64,000 bases of DNA from Aphrophora alni (Eukaryota > Arthropoda > Insecta > Hemiptera > Aphrophoridae), in NCBI GenBank assembly GCA_963513935.1, contig OY740771.1, forward strand, positions 15,022,954 to 15,086,953, written 5' to 3'. Shown here one piece after another: positions 45,601 to 56,670 of the stretch (position 1 is the first letter of the stretch; the number at the start of each line of letters is the position of its first letter). Both the position numbers and the translations under genes were made by a program. The notes under the pieces were generated by a model that was given only the letters and a program-made list of their open reading frames with translations, had not been told where the DNA came from and did no database searches.

Positions 45601-45999
45601 GTCTTGTTTCACTTAACATTTCTACACATTCTTATCAGTAGATCTCATTAAATCACACACATTTATGTAGATTAAACAACACATATGGCGTCTAATGTCT
45701 GCATAAATTCAACTGAAGTAGTAAAATGTAAAAGTTTCTCATTCCACACAACTGTTGTTAACAGGAATATGTAAAATGCGTATTGAGTGCGTGCGTAGGT
45801 GTGCGCAATGAGTCATTCACATATATTACGTGCCATGAATCGTAGTGTTACACCTGCGCCAGATAATTCAGTTACAAATCATGCGGTAAATGTATTTCTT
45901 CACTTCAGGGCTTAAAATATGTTTGTTTTATACAATGAAGTTTTGAATTTTAATTTGATTTTGTAATACGCAGCAGTAATGTGACACTTATTATAATTT
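45601..45999. other. Intergenic DNA
   Basis: Slightly less AT-rich around 45770-45880. No gene or RNA seen. Confidence 0.4.
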
Positions 46000-47180
46000 C
46001 ATGTAGCGACGATGTGTGATATCTGGCAACATTTATGAACATCATTAGAACTGATTTTGAGAAATTGTAATTTTATGGTTTGTTCTTGTTACTCTCAAAT
46101 TTTTAGTTAATTTTTTTTTTGTAATCTGGAGATTACAGACACAGAAAGTCTAATTAAAATCGATTTCTTTTTTAGTCTAAAAACAAATGTATTTAAAAAT
46201 ACTTAATATTTGAAAAAATTAATTGAAATACACTTACATAGTAAATTTCACTTCATTTTTCTTGAACACCGCCGACGATCCGAAATTACTTTTTGAACAT
46301 CAAAATGGATATTTCTGTAAATACTATTTTTTTTGTACTACTGTATATACATGTAATATAAAACACCAATAGACATTTTTCGTACATAAGCAAATATTGT
46401 ATTTGTTGTTATTAAATTAAATTACAACAGATATTTTTATAGTACAAAAAATCCTTACGGAATTTAAAAATTTTTTTACTATAATATTTAAATTGTGGTC
46501 ATAATTTAACGGTAGGCCTAATTATAATCAAATACTTATTTTTACAGATCACTCTTCATAAACAATCTGCTATAACGTACTAGAATAAATTAAATTATAT
46601 ATAGGCTATATATCTTATACATGGGGGGGGGGGTGAAAAGTAACTTTCAATATTGTAGACTTTCCATCCATGTATTTGTATCGGAAGACAAAGTTCTAGT
46701 ACTCTCTTGTTTTATTTTCATATTTTGGTACGTATTTAAGCACATTTTAAATTTCTTGCTAGTCGATCGTTGCGTAAAATTTCATTTATTTGAATTTTGT
46801 TGTTCTTGTTGAAATTTTTTGTATACCTTTTTTGCACACGTGTTTGAGTGATCGTAACATTTCATCAAAATTTGATCGAAATCAGTAGAGACGATTTTGA
46901 GAATTGAAGTCTTACAGGTTAAATTTTAGCCTAATTTAATAACAAACGTTAAAAATATACAATACATCTATATTTTAAACATAAAAATCGGTTCACACGT
47001 TTTGGCTTGTAAATAACTACTCAGATGAGAGAACTACACCATGTCAAAAATCACACCTTTGTTCAATAAGTGTAAAAATATTACATGATTTTTTTTTTTT
47101 AAATCACATGACTTTCTCTATGTTTCAAATACTTGAGAAAATCTTTTAAAAATCAAAGTTAGTTCATGTCTAATTGTATA
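46000..47180 (+). repeat. R4 dispersed repeats (two partial copies)
   Basis: AGAACTGATTTTGAGAAATT near 46050, then TTTTTTTGCACACG, CATCAAAATTTGATCGAAAT, CAGTAGAGACGATTTTGAGA and AATCGGTTCACACGTTTTGG between 46820 and 47010. An 11-G run lies at 46623-46633 between the two parts. Confidence 0.6.
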
Positions 47181-47312
47181 GACAGGATGCTGCGATTTTT
47201 ATTTGATAATATTGAACTCAGCTGTTTTGATGGCGTAGACGACGAACACCGGTAAATTATTAGGTGAAATAGTGAAAAGCAGTTTTTGCACGTCCACCTT
47301 CCTCCGGATAGG

Positions 47313-47352
47313 TCCTAACCTAACCTAACCTAATCAAACCTAACCTAACCTA
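47313..47352 (-). repeat. Short (CCTAA)n telomere-type run
   Basis: CCTAACCTAACCTAACCTAA with one CAAAC variant. Further single runs of two to four pentamers occur near 50095, 50975, 51287 and 53262. Confidence 0.8.
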
Positions 47353-47689
47353 TACTCAACTTCATGAAAGTCTGGGTTTCAGTGTCTGGTTTATTCACAG
47401 AACGGCTAGGCTTACGTGCGTGTCCGTAAACTTACGATACCGATTGGGACAAACGGTAATCCCGGTGGCATCTAAGGTTCCTATTGGAACCTAAACCTCA
47501 ACCAAGAACCTAACCGCGGTGATCGCTGTTCACAACCGAAGTGAAAATCTTTTCAAAGGAATGTAAAATCTAGGTGTTAACAGGGTGTATTGTTTGGTTA
47601 GTCGTACTAGTTTTTTGAAGAAACATTCTTTAACAGAAGATTTTTTTGGGTTAAAGTGAATTTAATTATTTAATTATAAATATTTTTTC

Positions 47690-48540
47690 AAAGATTGCGT
47701 TGATGGTTTATTTTCACTTTTTAAATGACGCTGAATAACTGACATATTTTATGACTTGGTTTTTATTTGCTTTTAGGAATGGAAAGTTTGAGCAATGTCT
47801 TTGAACTGTTTAATTATTTGGAAGTATGAATATTCTCAAACTTTAAAAACTGTGACCCTGAGATGATAACACTGTGCTTTTAAAATTCCCAGATGTAAAA
47901 ATATTGCAATCAAATTATCTTTAACGAATTAATAGATTTTTCGTTCCTCTGAATACGCCACAAATTTCAACTTTTTTTAAATAGGTTAAAAAATGTATCA
48001 AATTTTGGTTAAATGTAAACTGTAAGGACGGAAACAAAACGTATTGGTCGCCATTTCTCTAAAATATGTTTGTTCGTCAGTTTTGGGTATAAAACAAAAC
48101 AAACAGCCGTGTTTAAAATAAGTTGAAATAAAACGTATTTTCTCAAAATCGACTCTACAGATTTTGTTGAAATATTAGTCAAATTAACGACCCAAACTTT
48201 TGGAACAATTGGTACAAAAACTAAATGAAAGTTGACCGCAGTCATTTAAAGTTATATTTTAAACAAAAATAAAATGTAAGCTAAGGATGAATTTAAAGTT
48301 TTTTAAAGATTGCATCCATGGTTTATTTTCTCTTTTTAACTGACATTTTTATGACTTGGTTTTTATTTAGTTTTAGGAATGGAAAGTTTGAGCAATGATA
48401 TTGCACTGTTTAATTATTTGGTAGTATGAATATCCTCAAACTTTAAAAACCATGAACATAAGATGAAAAAAAACTCTCCTTTTAAAATTCCGCTATGTAA
48501 AAATATTCAAATCAAATTATCTCTAACGAATTTAAAAAAA
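47690..48540 (+). repeat. R7 tandem pair, unit about 600 bp
   Basis: TTATGACTTGGTTTTTATTT, TTTTAGGAATGGAAAGTTTG, ATTATTTGG.AGTATGAATAT and CCTCAAACTTTAAAAAC or TCTCAAACTTTAAAAAC occur from about 47750 and again from about 48350. AAAGATTGC.TTGATGGTTTA-like starts are shared as well. Between the two units, 48000-48260 has an R4-like segment on the minus strand (TCTCAAAATCGACTCTACAG). Confidence 0.75.
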
Positions 48541-48689
48541 AATCATTAAATCAGATACTGTCAAAATGTTACAAATTATGAGGGCGTACAAAGAATCTTG
48601 TTTTTATAGATCACCTTTCAGAAATCATCTGCCGTAACGTACTAGATACACACAACTGTATTAAATAAAAAAAAAAATCCCAACCCGCA

Positions 48690-49000
48690 GAATGTATCCA
48701 CCAAGACAATTGACAATAACGGACGCGTGGCGTGCAAACCCGGATGTTCTTTTCTTATCATCAAATATCATTGATTCAACATCTGTGCAACCGTTATAAG
48801 AAAGGAAGTGCATTGTATTATCTTTGATTTTATTTTGATTCCGTTACCTGACAATTGGGGTGCACGTGTCAGGAGTGTGCCCTCACTCAGGGGGGGCGTG
48901 TTCCCTAGACTCAAGTTTCAGGACGCATCTGGAGTGGTCTGTTTCCGGCACTTCTTTCACCTTGCATCCGGTCCAGCTACGACCTTTGACACGGCTGAAA
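48690..49000. other. GC-richer patch, no gene called
   Basis: The plus-strand frame 48808-49035 (GTG start) has no recognised family. CpG and G-runs (GGGGGGCGTG) stand out against the flanks. Confidence 0.3.
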
Positions 49001-49190
49001 TGATTTTTAAAACAACTGTATTTGAGATTGTCTAGTTTAGTAAATGATTAACGATTTGTGGTAGAAATGTTTGTGTTTTGGAGTTTTTAAATTGTTTTGT
49101 AGCAGCCGTGTGTTGCAAATATATAAAAGGATGAAATTGAATAATTAAAAAAAAAATACAACATCCAATGAGCTTTGTGTTTAATAAAAA

Positions 49191-49420
49191 TATACAAGAA
49201 GTAATCCCCAAACCAGAAATAAAACACAAACACAATTAACGTTAGAAAGTTTAATAAACTTTTATGTACGTTTCGGTAACATAGCCCTCAGGGGGGGATG
49301 TAATACAATATCATTCTCATCCGAATGAGGATATTACAGAAACGTATTACAGAACGTTAAACTTCCTAACGTTAATTGTGTTACTGTTTTATTTCTAGTT
49401 TGGGGATTACTTCTTGCATA
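49191..49420. mobile_element. Foldback element with arms of about 88 bp
   Basis: The left arm (49191-49279: CAAGAAGTAATCCCCAAACC, CACAATTAACGTTAGAAAGT) and right arm (49334-49420: CTAACGTTAATTGTGTTACT, GTTTGGGGATTACTTCTTGC) are close reverse complements around a loop of about 55 bp. Read on the minus strand, the junction of left arm and loop gives CCCTGAGGGCTATGTTACCG followed by AAACGTAC, a degenerate version of the hammerhead-like block. A short CTCATCC/GGATGAG-like palindrome lies in the loop. It is nested in the 47550-49820 segment. Confidence 0.8.
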
Positions 49421-49829
49421 TAGATTGATTATAAGTTGATGTACAATAATATTATTGTATTTGTTTATTTTGGTGTTAAGTTAGGTTTCAGGTTCAAATT
49501 AATTCTATTATAAGACTGAAAAAAACAAACAAGAAAATTGAAAGTAATAAACAAAATTGTTAAAAAACATAACCTCAATATTTTTAAAAAATCAGCTGTT
49601 GATTTAATCTACAAGCCAGGGAAAAACTAGTTTCTGGCCTTTGTTATAAAGTGGCGTTTTCACAAAAACTGGGTAAACTTGTCTTTGAATAACCATAATT
49701 ACACTTTAACCCAAAAAATCTTCTGTTAAAGAATGTTTCTTCAAAAAACCTAGGACGACTAACCAAACAATTCACCCAGTTACACTCTGTTAACACCTAG
49801 ATTTTACGTTCCCTTGAAAAACAAAAAAA

Positions 49830-50821
49830 ACTAAATTACGTTTTTTCAATATGTGTAAATCAGAAGCAAGTGTAACTCGGACTAATAATTTGTCTCCTTT
49901 AGTTACACGCCATTTACTTGCCCCATATGCAGACTAGTTCTATAAATCTCATTTCATATGCTCTACCAAATCTTAAGTTCAATCTCAGAATACAAATGAG
50001 TTGTGTGTTAGTTTTCAAGTATTTTCCAATGCAAGGCCTTGACATTTATGTACGAAATACAAGTTAGGTGTCTGAAACAATTAAAATGAAGCCTTGAAGT
50101 TAGGTTAGGTACGCCTAGCTTGGGTCGCATAACTTCACGTTTAAAATTAATAACGGTATACAGATGTTAGTTTAACAGGTGAGAAGGAGTGTGAGTAATG
50201 AAGAAATTATATGGATACTTTAGGAAACAATGTTTTGTAATCTTCCATTCAAAAGAAAATTTAAAAAAAACTTCTGAAATAAATATGGTGTAGGATATTA
50301 TTTTTATACTACTACTATAGATGAGATAATAGGCTTACAAAAGAATCTACCAGTAAAGAATTGTTTGAAAATTTTGATAAATTCAGAAACTGCACCAGAG
50401 AACTCTCAAAAGGGAAGCTCTATGAGTGGTCAGCAGGATCAGGAACTCTTTAGATTTGTCGCTGCATAAACCAAACGAAATCAATTGAAAATCTTAAGCT
50501 TCATGCCAGGACGCGCTTTTAAGAAATATCTGATTAACATGTGATTAATCCAGAGCAGCTTGAAATGCAGACTCTGCAATCAGCACTTGAAAACTGCATA
50601 ACACATACTTATGAAATGTTAATCATTAGAGAGAACTAGCGATCTTCGGTTCAAATGGAACTCATGAAGAAAAGATAAGCGATAATGCTAGCCAAATTCT
50701 ATACCTAACCAATGGTATAAAATAAGCTTAGTAACGGATCAAGAAGTATACAAGAAATCTTATATGCTGAGATGTCTGGGGGTAAAACCCGCTTTCAGAA
50801 CTAATAATCATGATTAATTCA

Positions 50822-50825
<4 letters not shown>
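49830..50825. other. AT-rich intergenic DNA
   Basis: TTAGGTTAGGTACG at 50100 is a telomere-like scrap. The rest has stops in all frames and no recognised element. Confidence 0.45.

Positions 50826-50883
<58 letters not shown>
50826..50883. repeat. (AT)n microsatellite
   Basis: Uninterrupted AT dinucleotides for about 57 bp. Confidence 0.97.
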
Positions 50884-50885
<2 letters not shown>

Positions 50886-51049
50886 ATGTTTAAATAGAAC
50901 TTAAATTCAATATACTTTTGCTATTAACGCTATTCTTCAACTTAAATCGTGTTTGTATAAATTTATGTTTTATTTTTTGGTTAGGTTAGGTTAGTTTTTG
51001 GTTTCTTATGTTAGGAATAATTCTTTTTTGTGTCAATTATTCGTAAACT

Positions 51050-51470
51050 GTTATATATTTTTACTTGAGATTTTGCACACCGATTTGGGTCATTAATTAT
51101 CATACCTCATCAAAATTTGAACGAAATCGGTAGAGTCAATTTTGAAACATTATGCTACGTGTTTTATAACAGCTGGGCGTTTGTTTTTACCGACAACTGA
51201 CGAAAAAAGAAATTTTTGAGAGATGGCAACCAATACCTTCTGTTTGAGTCCTTAGACGCTACACATGATGAAAATTGGACCAAAACCTAACCTAACCTAA
51301 ACTATTTGTATTTTTTTAAAAATTTTTACGCCAGCTACCACAAAATTTTTACTTGTCGAAAAGTGAAAAATAAACCTCACGAGATATGGAGATAATATGC
51401 TCAAATACAAAATTTGATTAAAATCGGTCCACGCGTTTAGGCTGTACGGCGGTGCACTCAGAGAATATAA
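51050..51470 (+). repeat. R4 dispersed repeat
   Basis: TTGAGATTTTGCACACCGAT, CATCAAAATTTGAACGAAAT, CGGTAGAGTCAATTTTGA, GAGAGATGGCAACCAATACC, ACGAGATATGGAGATAATAT and AAAATCGGTCCACGCGTTTA are in family order. A CCTAACCTAACCTAA scrap lies near 51287. Confidence 0.7.
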
Positions 51471-52379
51471 AACTAATACGCAATAAAACTCGACACGAGT
51501 TTTTAAACCTATCGTATAACTTTCTCTGAATTATGCGTGAAAGTAAAATAGGGCAAAAATCGAATAATTAATTGTTTTGTAAACATTAAAACTTTATCCG
51601 CACCTATGTTTGATTAAAAAAACTTCAACATTCTTTGTTCATTCTGTGCCTCACTTTCGTCCTCATGAATCTACTCTATTAAAAACATTTTTAAAGCACA
51701 AGACTTAAATCGGATCCTACATAACCTCAAAACGTCTACGCGTGCGAGTTGCACTATCTAAAGTGACAAACAGCGCATGCTGCTTTCTGTGTGTACCCGG
51801 ACTAATTACTATGTAAGAAGGACCATTGTGTTAGACATATAGTAAATCAATATAGCATTGACGTAATTAATGTAGAGGGACTTGATTGAGAAATACGTTA
51901 AACACAGTGTTAATTATTGTAACATGTTCTTAGTAAAGGTCATGTTAAACGGTGAGACAGCTTTCTTTCCAACAATAGGTAGTTAACTCGGGACCTACAT
52001 GTTGCTTTTAATTTTCTATTTATCCTATATTTTCCCCCCGTCAGTCGTTATAGTATGGGAGACAGATTAGTATGGCCTAATGCAACTGCGTATGCTTTAA
52101 GGTTATGGTGAATACCCAATATAGAATTCGAGATTGCTACCGCCGTATGTGTGCCGTTGTAAACTCTATCACGGTTAATTTTGATCAGAATTTCATCAAA
52201 TTTGGTGTATTGGTCCGGTTTTATTGTTGAACATGTTTTATAGCTGGAAAAATCGGAAGTGAATTTTTCAAATGACAGCCGATTTTGAAATGTTAAAAAA
52301 TTAATTTAAGGATTCACAAAAACCTTTAGCGCGCTATACAGGATTTCACGTATATGAAAAAATTTCTATAAATATATTT
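51471..52379. other. Intergenic DNA
   Basis: No gene, RNA or tandem repeat recognised. 51690-51830 is less AT-rich. Confidence 0.4.
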
Positions 52380-52680
52380 TTTTTCATTCACCTTAGTTTA
52401 GTCGCAATCTACCATTTTGTTTTTTTATACTCACTGTAACTTAAATATTAAAAAGTTCAAATTTCGTAAAAGCGTTTTTTATGTTACGATTTATAAGTAT
52501 ACCAAATAGAAATACTTTATTTTATTAATTTTCAAAATGGAGATAGTTTAACAATTTTGTTCAAGTTAACAGTATTGAAGATATGGATGAAGTTTTAACG
52601 GTCGCCATTTTGAAACTTATGGAAAATAAAGTATTTCTTCATATTGATAGTCTAGAGCACCGGATATGCTTCAATAACTA

Positions 52681-53008
52681 TTTGTTATCTTTGACTTACC
52701 GCCAGCAATCTTTTATTAGTTATTTTTTTCAGTTTATATTGTCATATATCTCTTTGCACTACACGTGTTTCGGACATTATCGTCCATTGTCGGGTGATAA
52801 TACTTAATTAAAACATTCAACACAAAATACAAGTACCCACATAACGCTCACTGCACAAGAAACACTATATTTTATTTTACACTGATATCACCGCGCCGGC
52901 GCTACATAGTATAGTATACTATTAAAAAATAAATAAATAAAAAATAAAATAAATAAAAATAAAATAAAACTAATCAAGGATTGCTGGCGGTAAGTCAAAG
53001 ATAACAAA
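52681..53008. mobile_element. 328-bp TIR element with TA flanks and a hammerhead-like motif
   Basis: A 30-bp perfect terminal inverted repeat, TTTGTTATCTTTGACTTACC... at 52681-52710 and its reverse complement at 52979-53008, is flanked on both sides by TA (52679-52680 and 53009-53010), as in Tc1/mariner-type insertions. There is no transposase. The interior has a hammerhead-like motif on the minus strand (52757-52796) and an A/T-only AAATA-type microsatellite at 52922-52970. Confidence 0.8.
52757..52796 (-). ncRNA. Hammerhead-ribozyme-like motif (degenerate core)
   Basis: On the minus strand: CAC (stem I) is followed by CCGACAA (CUGANGA with two changes) and an extra T. Stem II is GGAC/GTCC with a GATAAT loop. 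GAAA leads into the 8-nt palindrome ACACGTGT, then A completing GUA, then GTG pairing with CAC. Stem II and the palindrome have different sequences from the 27189 and 45199 copies but keep their pairing and positions. Confidence 0.4.
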
Positions 53009-53650
53009 TAAAGTATTTCTGTTTGGTACACATGTAAAACGTAACATACATTATGCTTCCAAATTTGACCTCAATATCTTATCTATTTCTGAAGTTAAAA
53101 ACAAAATGGCGGATTGTCATTAATCTAAGGCGCATTCGGAAAAACGTTACTGTACATTTTTCGTTTGTTGAGATATGTCATTGTAGAATCCGATTTGATG
53201 TTGAAGGTTTTTGTGACACCTTGTATATAGGGTGTTCAGAAAATTCTTGTTAAACTTTATTGTGGTTAGGTTAGGTTAGGTTGGGTTAGATTACGGTTAA
53301 AATGAAGAAAATTTTCTACTGAAATTTATCCGGAAACGCTTTTCCTGTTGCCCATTTTGGGTTTTTTGTTTCGAAAAATAATTATAACTTTTGAAATTAT
53401 CAATATTTCAAGTCGAAATTTGGTATACGCATTTTTTTTGCAACGATTTATCAGTATATAAACAATAAAAACTTTATCTCATACATTTTCAAAATTATGT
53501 TCGTTTACATTTTTTGTAAAATTAACGATTTTTGAGATATCCAATATTTAAAATTTCAAATCGTCACTATTTTGACGATTTAATAATCTAAATCTTATAA
53601 ACTTAGTTTAAAGATTAAGTTCTGATAAAAATATGTACACCAAATTTCGA

Positions 53651-54689
53651 TTCGCAATATTAATAATTTCAAAAACAATAATTATTTTTCAAAAAACACA
53701 AATTCTCACGCAGATGGAAAACTATGCGTTTGTGGACATACGTTTATAGGAACCAATTTTCTGGTTAAAGAAAACGAGTTAGTAAAGATCATTTGATTTT
53801 TTTTTAAACTGGTTTTTTTTGTTACAAATTTATTTTGATCTATAACAAGTATTTATCAATACTACGTATTAGTTAGGAAATATAAACACGTATACTTAAA
53901 TATTAAGAACTCAGTTCAGTAGTAATGAAATCTCTACCGAACTGCGCTCTCTGAAAACAGGTTGTTCAAATATTGCTGTAATGGTGATCGCACAAATGGT
54001 ATATGGAGCTCCGAGATATCACCAAGAGTCATATATCAAGCGGATATCTGCCGGAGGCTGGAGTATTACTACCAAGGTTAACTCCTTACTAACTCCCGCA
54101 CGGCGTCTGATTCTATTACGTGCTCAGAGTTCGGAATGAAATCGAAAATTAGAACGAGTTTAATGCTTTGAATAGTTCACGATTATTTATACAGGACGGG
54201 TTTATTTGATTGTTTTTTAATGTGATAAACGATTTGCTAATTCAAATTTCGGAATTAAATTGTGTGTTAGAAAGCGCGTTTATAAAAAATAACTGGTAAA
54301 AAGTATTTATTTAAAATATACAGCTTATGTGCATATACTGTAGTTAACTATAATTAAGCTGGATGGCCGTTATGGTATCTCCATTTTAAACAGCAATTTT
54401 TTATAAAATCTGAGTGGAAAGAAAAAATCAAGTTAAATATAATTTGTTCCTGTCGAAGTGCGGTGGTCTTAAAGTCTAAACGTATGCACAGATTTTAATG
54501 AAATTTGATATGGGGTTTTTTAACTATATCTAGAGACTATTTTGATATGGGAACAATGTACATAGTTAAAAAATATATTTAAATAAGGGCTTTTAAACTT
54601 GTTTCCCTTGTGCTAAAAACACGTTCTCAGCGTAAATCGAGATTTCAGATCAATTTAGTTTCATTTTTTGTTGTTTGACTATTTTATAA
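53651..54689. other. Intergenic DNA
   Basis: A less AT-rich patch at 53930-54130 has no sustained frame. Nothing else seen. Confidence 0.4.
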
Positions 54690-55130
54690 GAATTTTAATA
54701 TTTCGTTACTTGAGTTTTTGGATACGATTTTGGTTCGATAATCATCACATTTCACTACAAGTTAAAGGAAATTGGTAAAAACAGTTTTGAGAAATTACTT
54801 TTTTTTTAACAATCCCATGACATAATTTTTTTTATTGGTATCTCACAAGCTGACAATTTTTGAGAGGTAAAAAATCATTTTGGGTCCTTACAGGATACAT
54901 TTGTGAAAATTTTAATCAAAATATTTATAGCAGATTTTGAAAAAAAATCGTAATTTTGTAATTTTTATTTGTTAACCTCCAAATTTTAAGTTATCAAAAC
55001 ATTGAAAAAAATAGTCCCGAGATATTTTCAACGTTTGCCCAGATACGAAATTTTATGAAAATCGGTGGAAGCGTTTCGATTGTAGACACTGTACAGACAG
55101 ATAGACATCATTCCTAAAACAAAGCACTAG
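54690..55130 (+). repeat. R4 dispersed repeat
   Basis: GGAAATTGGTAAAAACAGTT, TTTATAGCAGATTTTGA, AAATTTTAAGTTATCAAAAC, CCCGAGATATTTTCAACG, AAAATCGGTGGAAGCGTTTC and a terminal ACAGACAGATAGACATC are in family order. Confidence 0.7.
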
Positions 55131-55159
55131 ACGGATATATTTCGAAATTTCACTTAATT

Positions 55160-55700
55160 TTCTCTAATACAGAGTGTTCAGGATATGTTGTGCCAAACTT
55201 TAAGTGGTAATTGTATTACTCAAAATAAAGAAAAAAAACATAAGTCAGAAAACGCTTCATTTTTCATCAGTCGGCCTTTTTTCCTTTTTTTAAATAATTA
55301 ACGCGTTTGAAATTATTAATATTTCGTGACTTTAAATTGGTATACACATTGTTTTATGCAACGGTTTACTAGTATACAAAGAATCAAAGGTTTATTTAAC
55401 AAATTTTCAAAATGGCGCCAGTTTACATTTTTTTGTAAAGTATTAAAGGGTTAAAGGGATATTCAACATTAAAAATTTCAAAAATCACAATTTCTACAAT
55501 TTAAGAGAAAAAGTTTTGTTTCTGTATGAAAATGTAGCATGAAAAATGTGTATAGGAAATTCTCATAAAGAAAAACACAAAATGGCCGACAGATGGCAAA
55601 AAAAAGTTTCCAAACATTTGTTTAAAGGTGAATATTTTTATTTTGACTTATATAACCACCATTTAAAGTTTGGTACGACATTTGTCTGAGAGTAATCGGA
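55160..55700 (+). repeat. R5 dispersed repeat
   Basis: ACAGAGTGTTCAGGATATGT, GCCAAACTTTAAGTGGTAAT, TTCAAAATGGCGCCAGTTTA and GGATATTCAACATTAAAAAT. Closing blocks CACCATTTAAAGTTTGGTAC at 55659 are the reverse complement of the opening block, so this copy has short inverted ends. Confidence 0.65.
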
Positions 55701-55859
55701 AATGTAATAATGAAATGTTTGGTTTTAAAATTTAATTTAATAGCCTATCATTTAGGAAAACCAAAATGGCAGATAACTTACGAGACTTGGACATTTTTGT
55801 AAAATTTTAAAATTTGCATTTTTAAAGCCTTATTAAAAACCATTAAGATAGTTATATTA

Positions 55860-56110
55860 ATATGTTCTTCCCTCAGGACTCATAGTGAGTGAGGGTGTGG
55901 GAATCACCGAGGAATTCCAGGAGATCTCCATCTTTTTTCATAGTGTTCGAATGTTCTCTTTCATCATTACTACTTGACCTCACTTGACCAACTCTTGTTC
56001 TCTTCAGACTTTGACGCTAGTATTCGAGAGATAGGGATCTTTATTTTATGTTGTTTTTTTTTAAAATTTTTATAAGGGGTTGATGATAGAGAGTTTGTTA
56101 TAACATATTC
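55860..56110 (+). repeat. R1 dispersed repeat
   Basis: GGGAATCACCGAGGAATTCC, GTTCTCTTTCATCATTACTA, CACTTGACCAACTCTTGTTC, TGACGCTAGTATTCGAGAGA and ATAAGGGGTTGATGATAGAG give one of the fuller copies. Confidence 0.65.
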
Positions 56111-56313
56111 TGGTTGTATATTTATGTATGCAAGTTTGTATAAAACTCCTAAACATCCGAAATCATAACGAAATACACAAAATAGTATGCCCTGCAATAA
56201 TAAACTATTACACAAAAGAAATTATTATACATTGAAACATTGCCACGGTATAAATTAAAAAATTAAAAATATAAATTCCTTTAATCCCTCCACAGATAAT
56301 TCAGTCTAAAGGA

Positions 56314-56670
56314 TTAAAACCAAAAATGAAAGTTCCCGGTTCCAGACAAGGTATATATCACCCAACGTGTTGACAACATTTGAACCGTAACAAAACTAAT
56401 TTGTACGGAACAACCGCCATTGTGCAAGTCAGTGCCAGCTCTGATGAGTTTACATCTTGTACACCGCCCTTTGGCTCTCTCACAAATCACTCCTCCGATA
56501 CCGGTAAAACACACTACATAATTACAAGAAGACCCTCCTCCATTTCCGCTTAAACTTTGACAACATATAAATGTTTCTTGAATAACCCTGCGTCCAGAGG
56601 TTACTGGGGCACGTGGCTTCGACTGACGGACTGTAATTAGAAACACAATTGAATTGAATACCGTTAACAT
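56314..56670 (-). CDS. Unrecognised cysteine-rich ORF, possible exon
   Basis: This 118-codon frame is the longest in the window that does not lie in a visible repeat. I do not recognise a family. Eight cysteines fall at residues 36, 37, 49, 54, 63, 70, 73 and 87 (pattern CC-x11-C-x4-C-x8-C-x6-C-x2-C-x13-C), enough for four disulfides. The first 14 residues are hydrophobic (MLTVFNSIVFLITV) but short for a signal peptide. The DNA from 56340 to 56630 is clearly richer in GC than its flanks. A splice-acceptor-like GTTTCTAATTACAG precedes codon 15, so the real unit may be an internal exon starting near 56628 with the ATG spurious. No good donor was identified. It could be a secreted cysteine-rich protein exon, a retrocopy or chance. 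Confidence that it is coding is low to moderate. Confidence 0.3.
   Translation of the reverse strand: MLTVFNSIVFLITVRQSKPRAPVTSGRRVIQETFICCQSLSGNGGGSSCNYVVCFTGIGGVICERAKGRCTRCKLIRAGTDLHNGGCSVQISFVTVQMLSTRWVIYTLSGTGNFHFWF

Larger units (their letters stand above)
47550..49820. mobile_element. 2.27-kb segment bounded by 110-120-bp inverted repeats
   Basis: The left arm (47550-47660) contains TAAAATCTAGGTGTTAACAG, TGTTTGGTTAGTCGTACTAG and AAACATTCTTTAACAGAAGA. The right arm (49700-49820) is the reverse complement with a few changes and a short insertion. In between lie the R7 tandem pair, a GC-richer patch (48690-49000) and a second, nested foldback element. No transposase frame was found. It may be one large TIR element or two opposed copies of a repeat. 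Confidence 0.6.
52380..53650. repeat. R5 dispersed repeats around a nested TIR element
   Basis: The left R5 part (52430-52620) has AAATAGAAATACTTTATTTT and GGTCGCCATTTTGAAAC. Right of the TIR element, AAATAAAGTATTTCTGTTTG and ATTTCTGAAGTTAAAAACAA are R5 in reverse orientation. A third copy starts at 53224 with AGGGTGTTCAGAAAATTCTT and continues through TTTTTGAGATATCCAATATT. Frames at 52583-52807 and 53053-53253 are repeat-derived. Confidence 0.6.
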
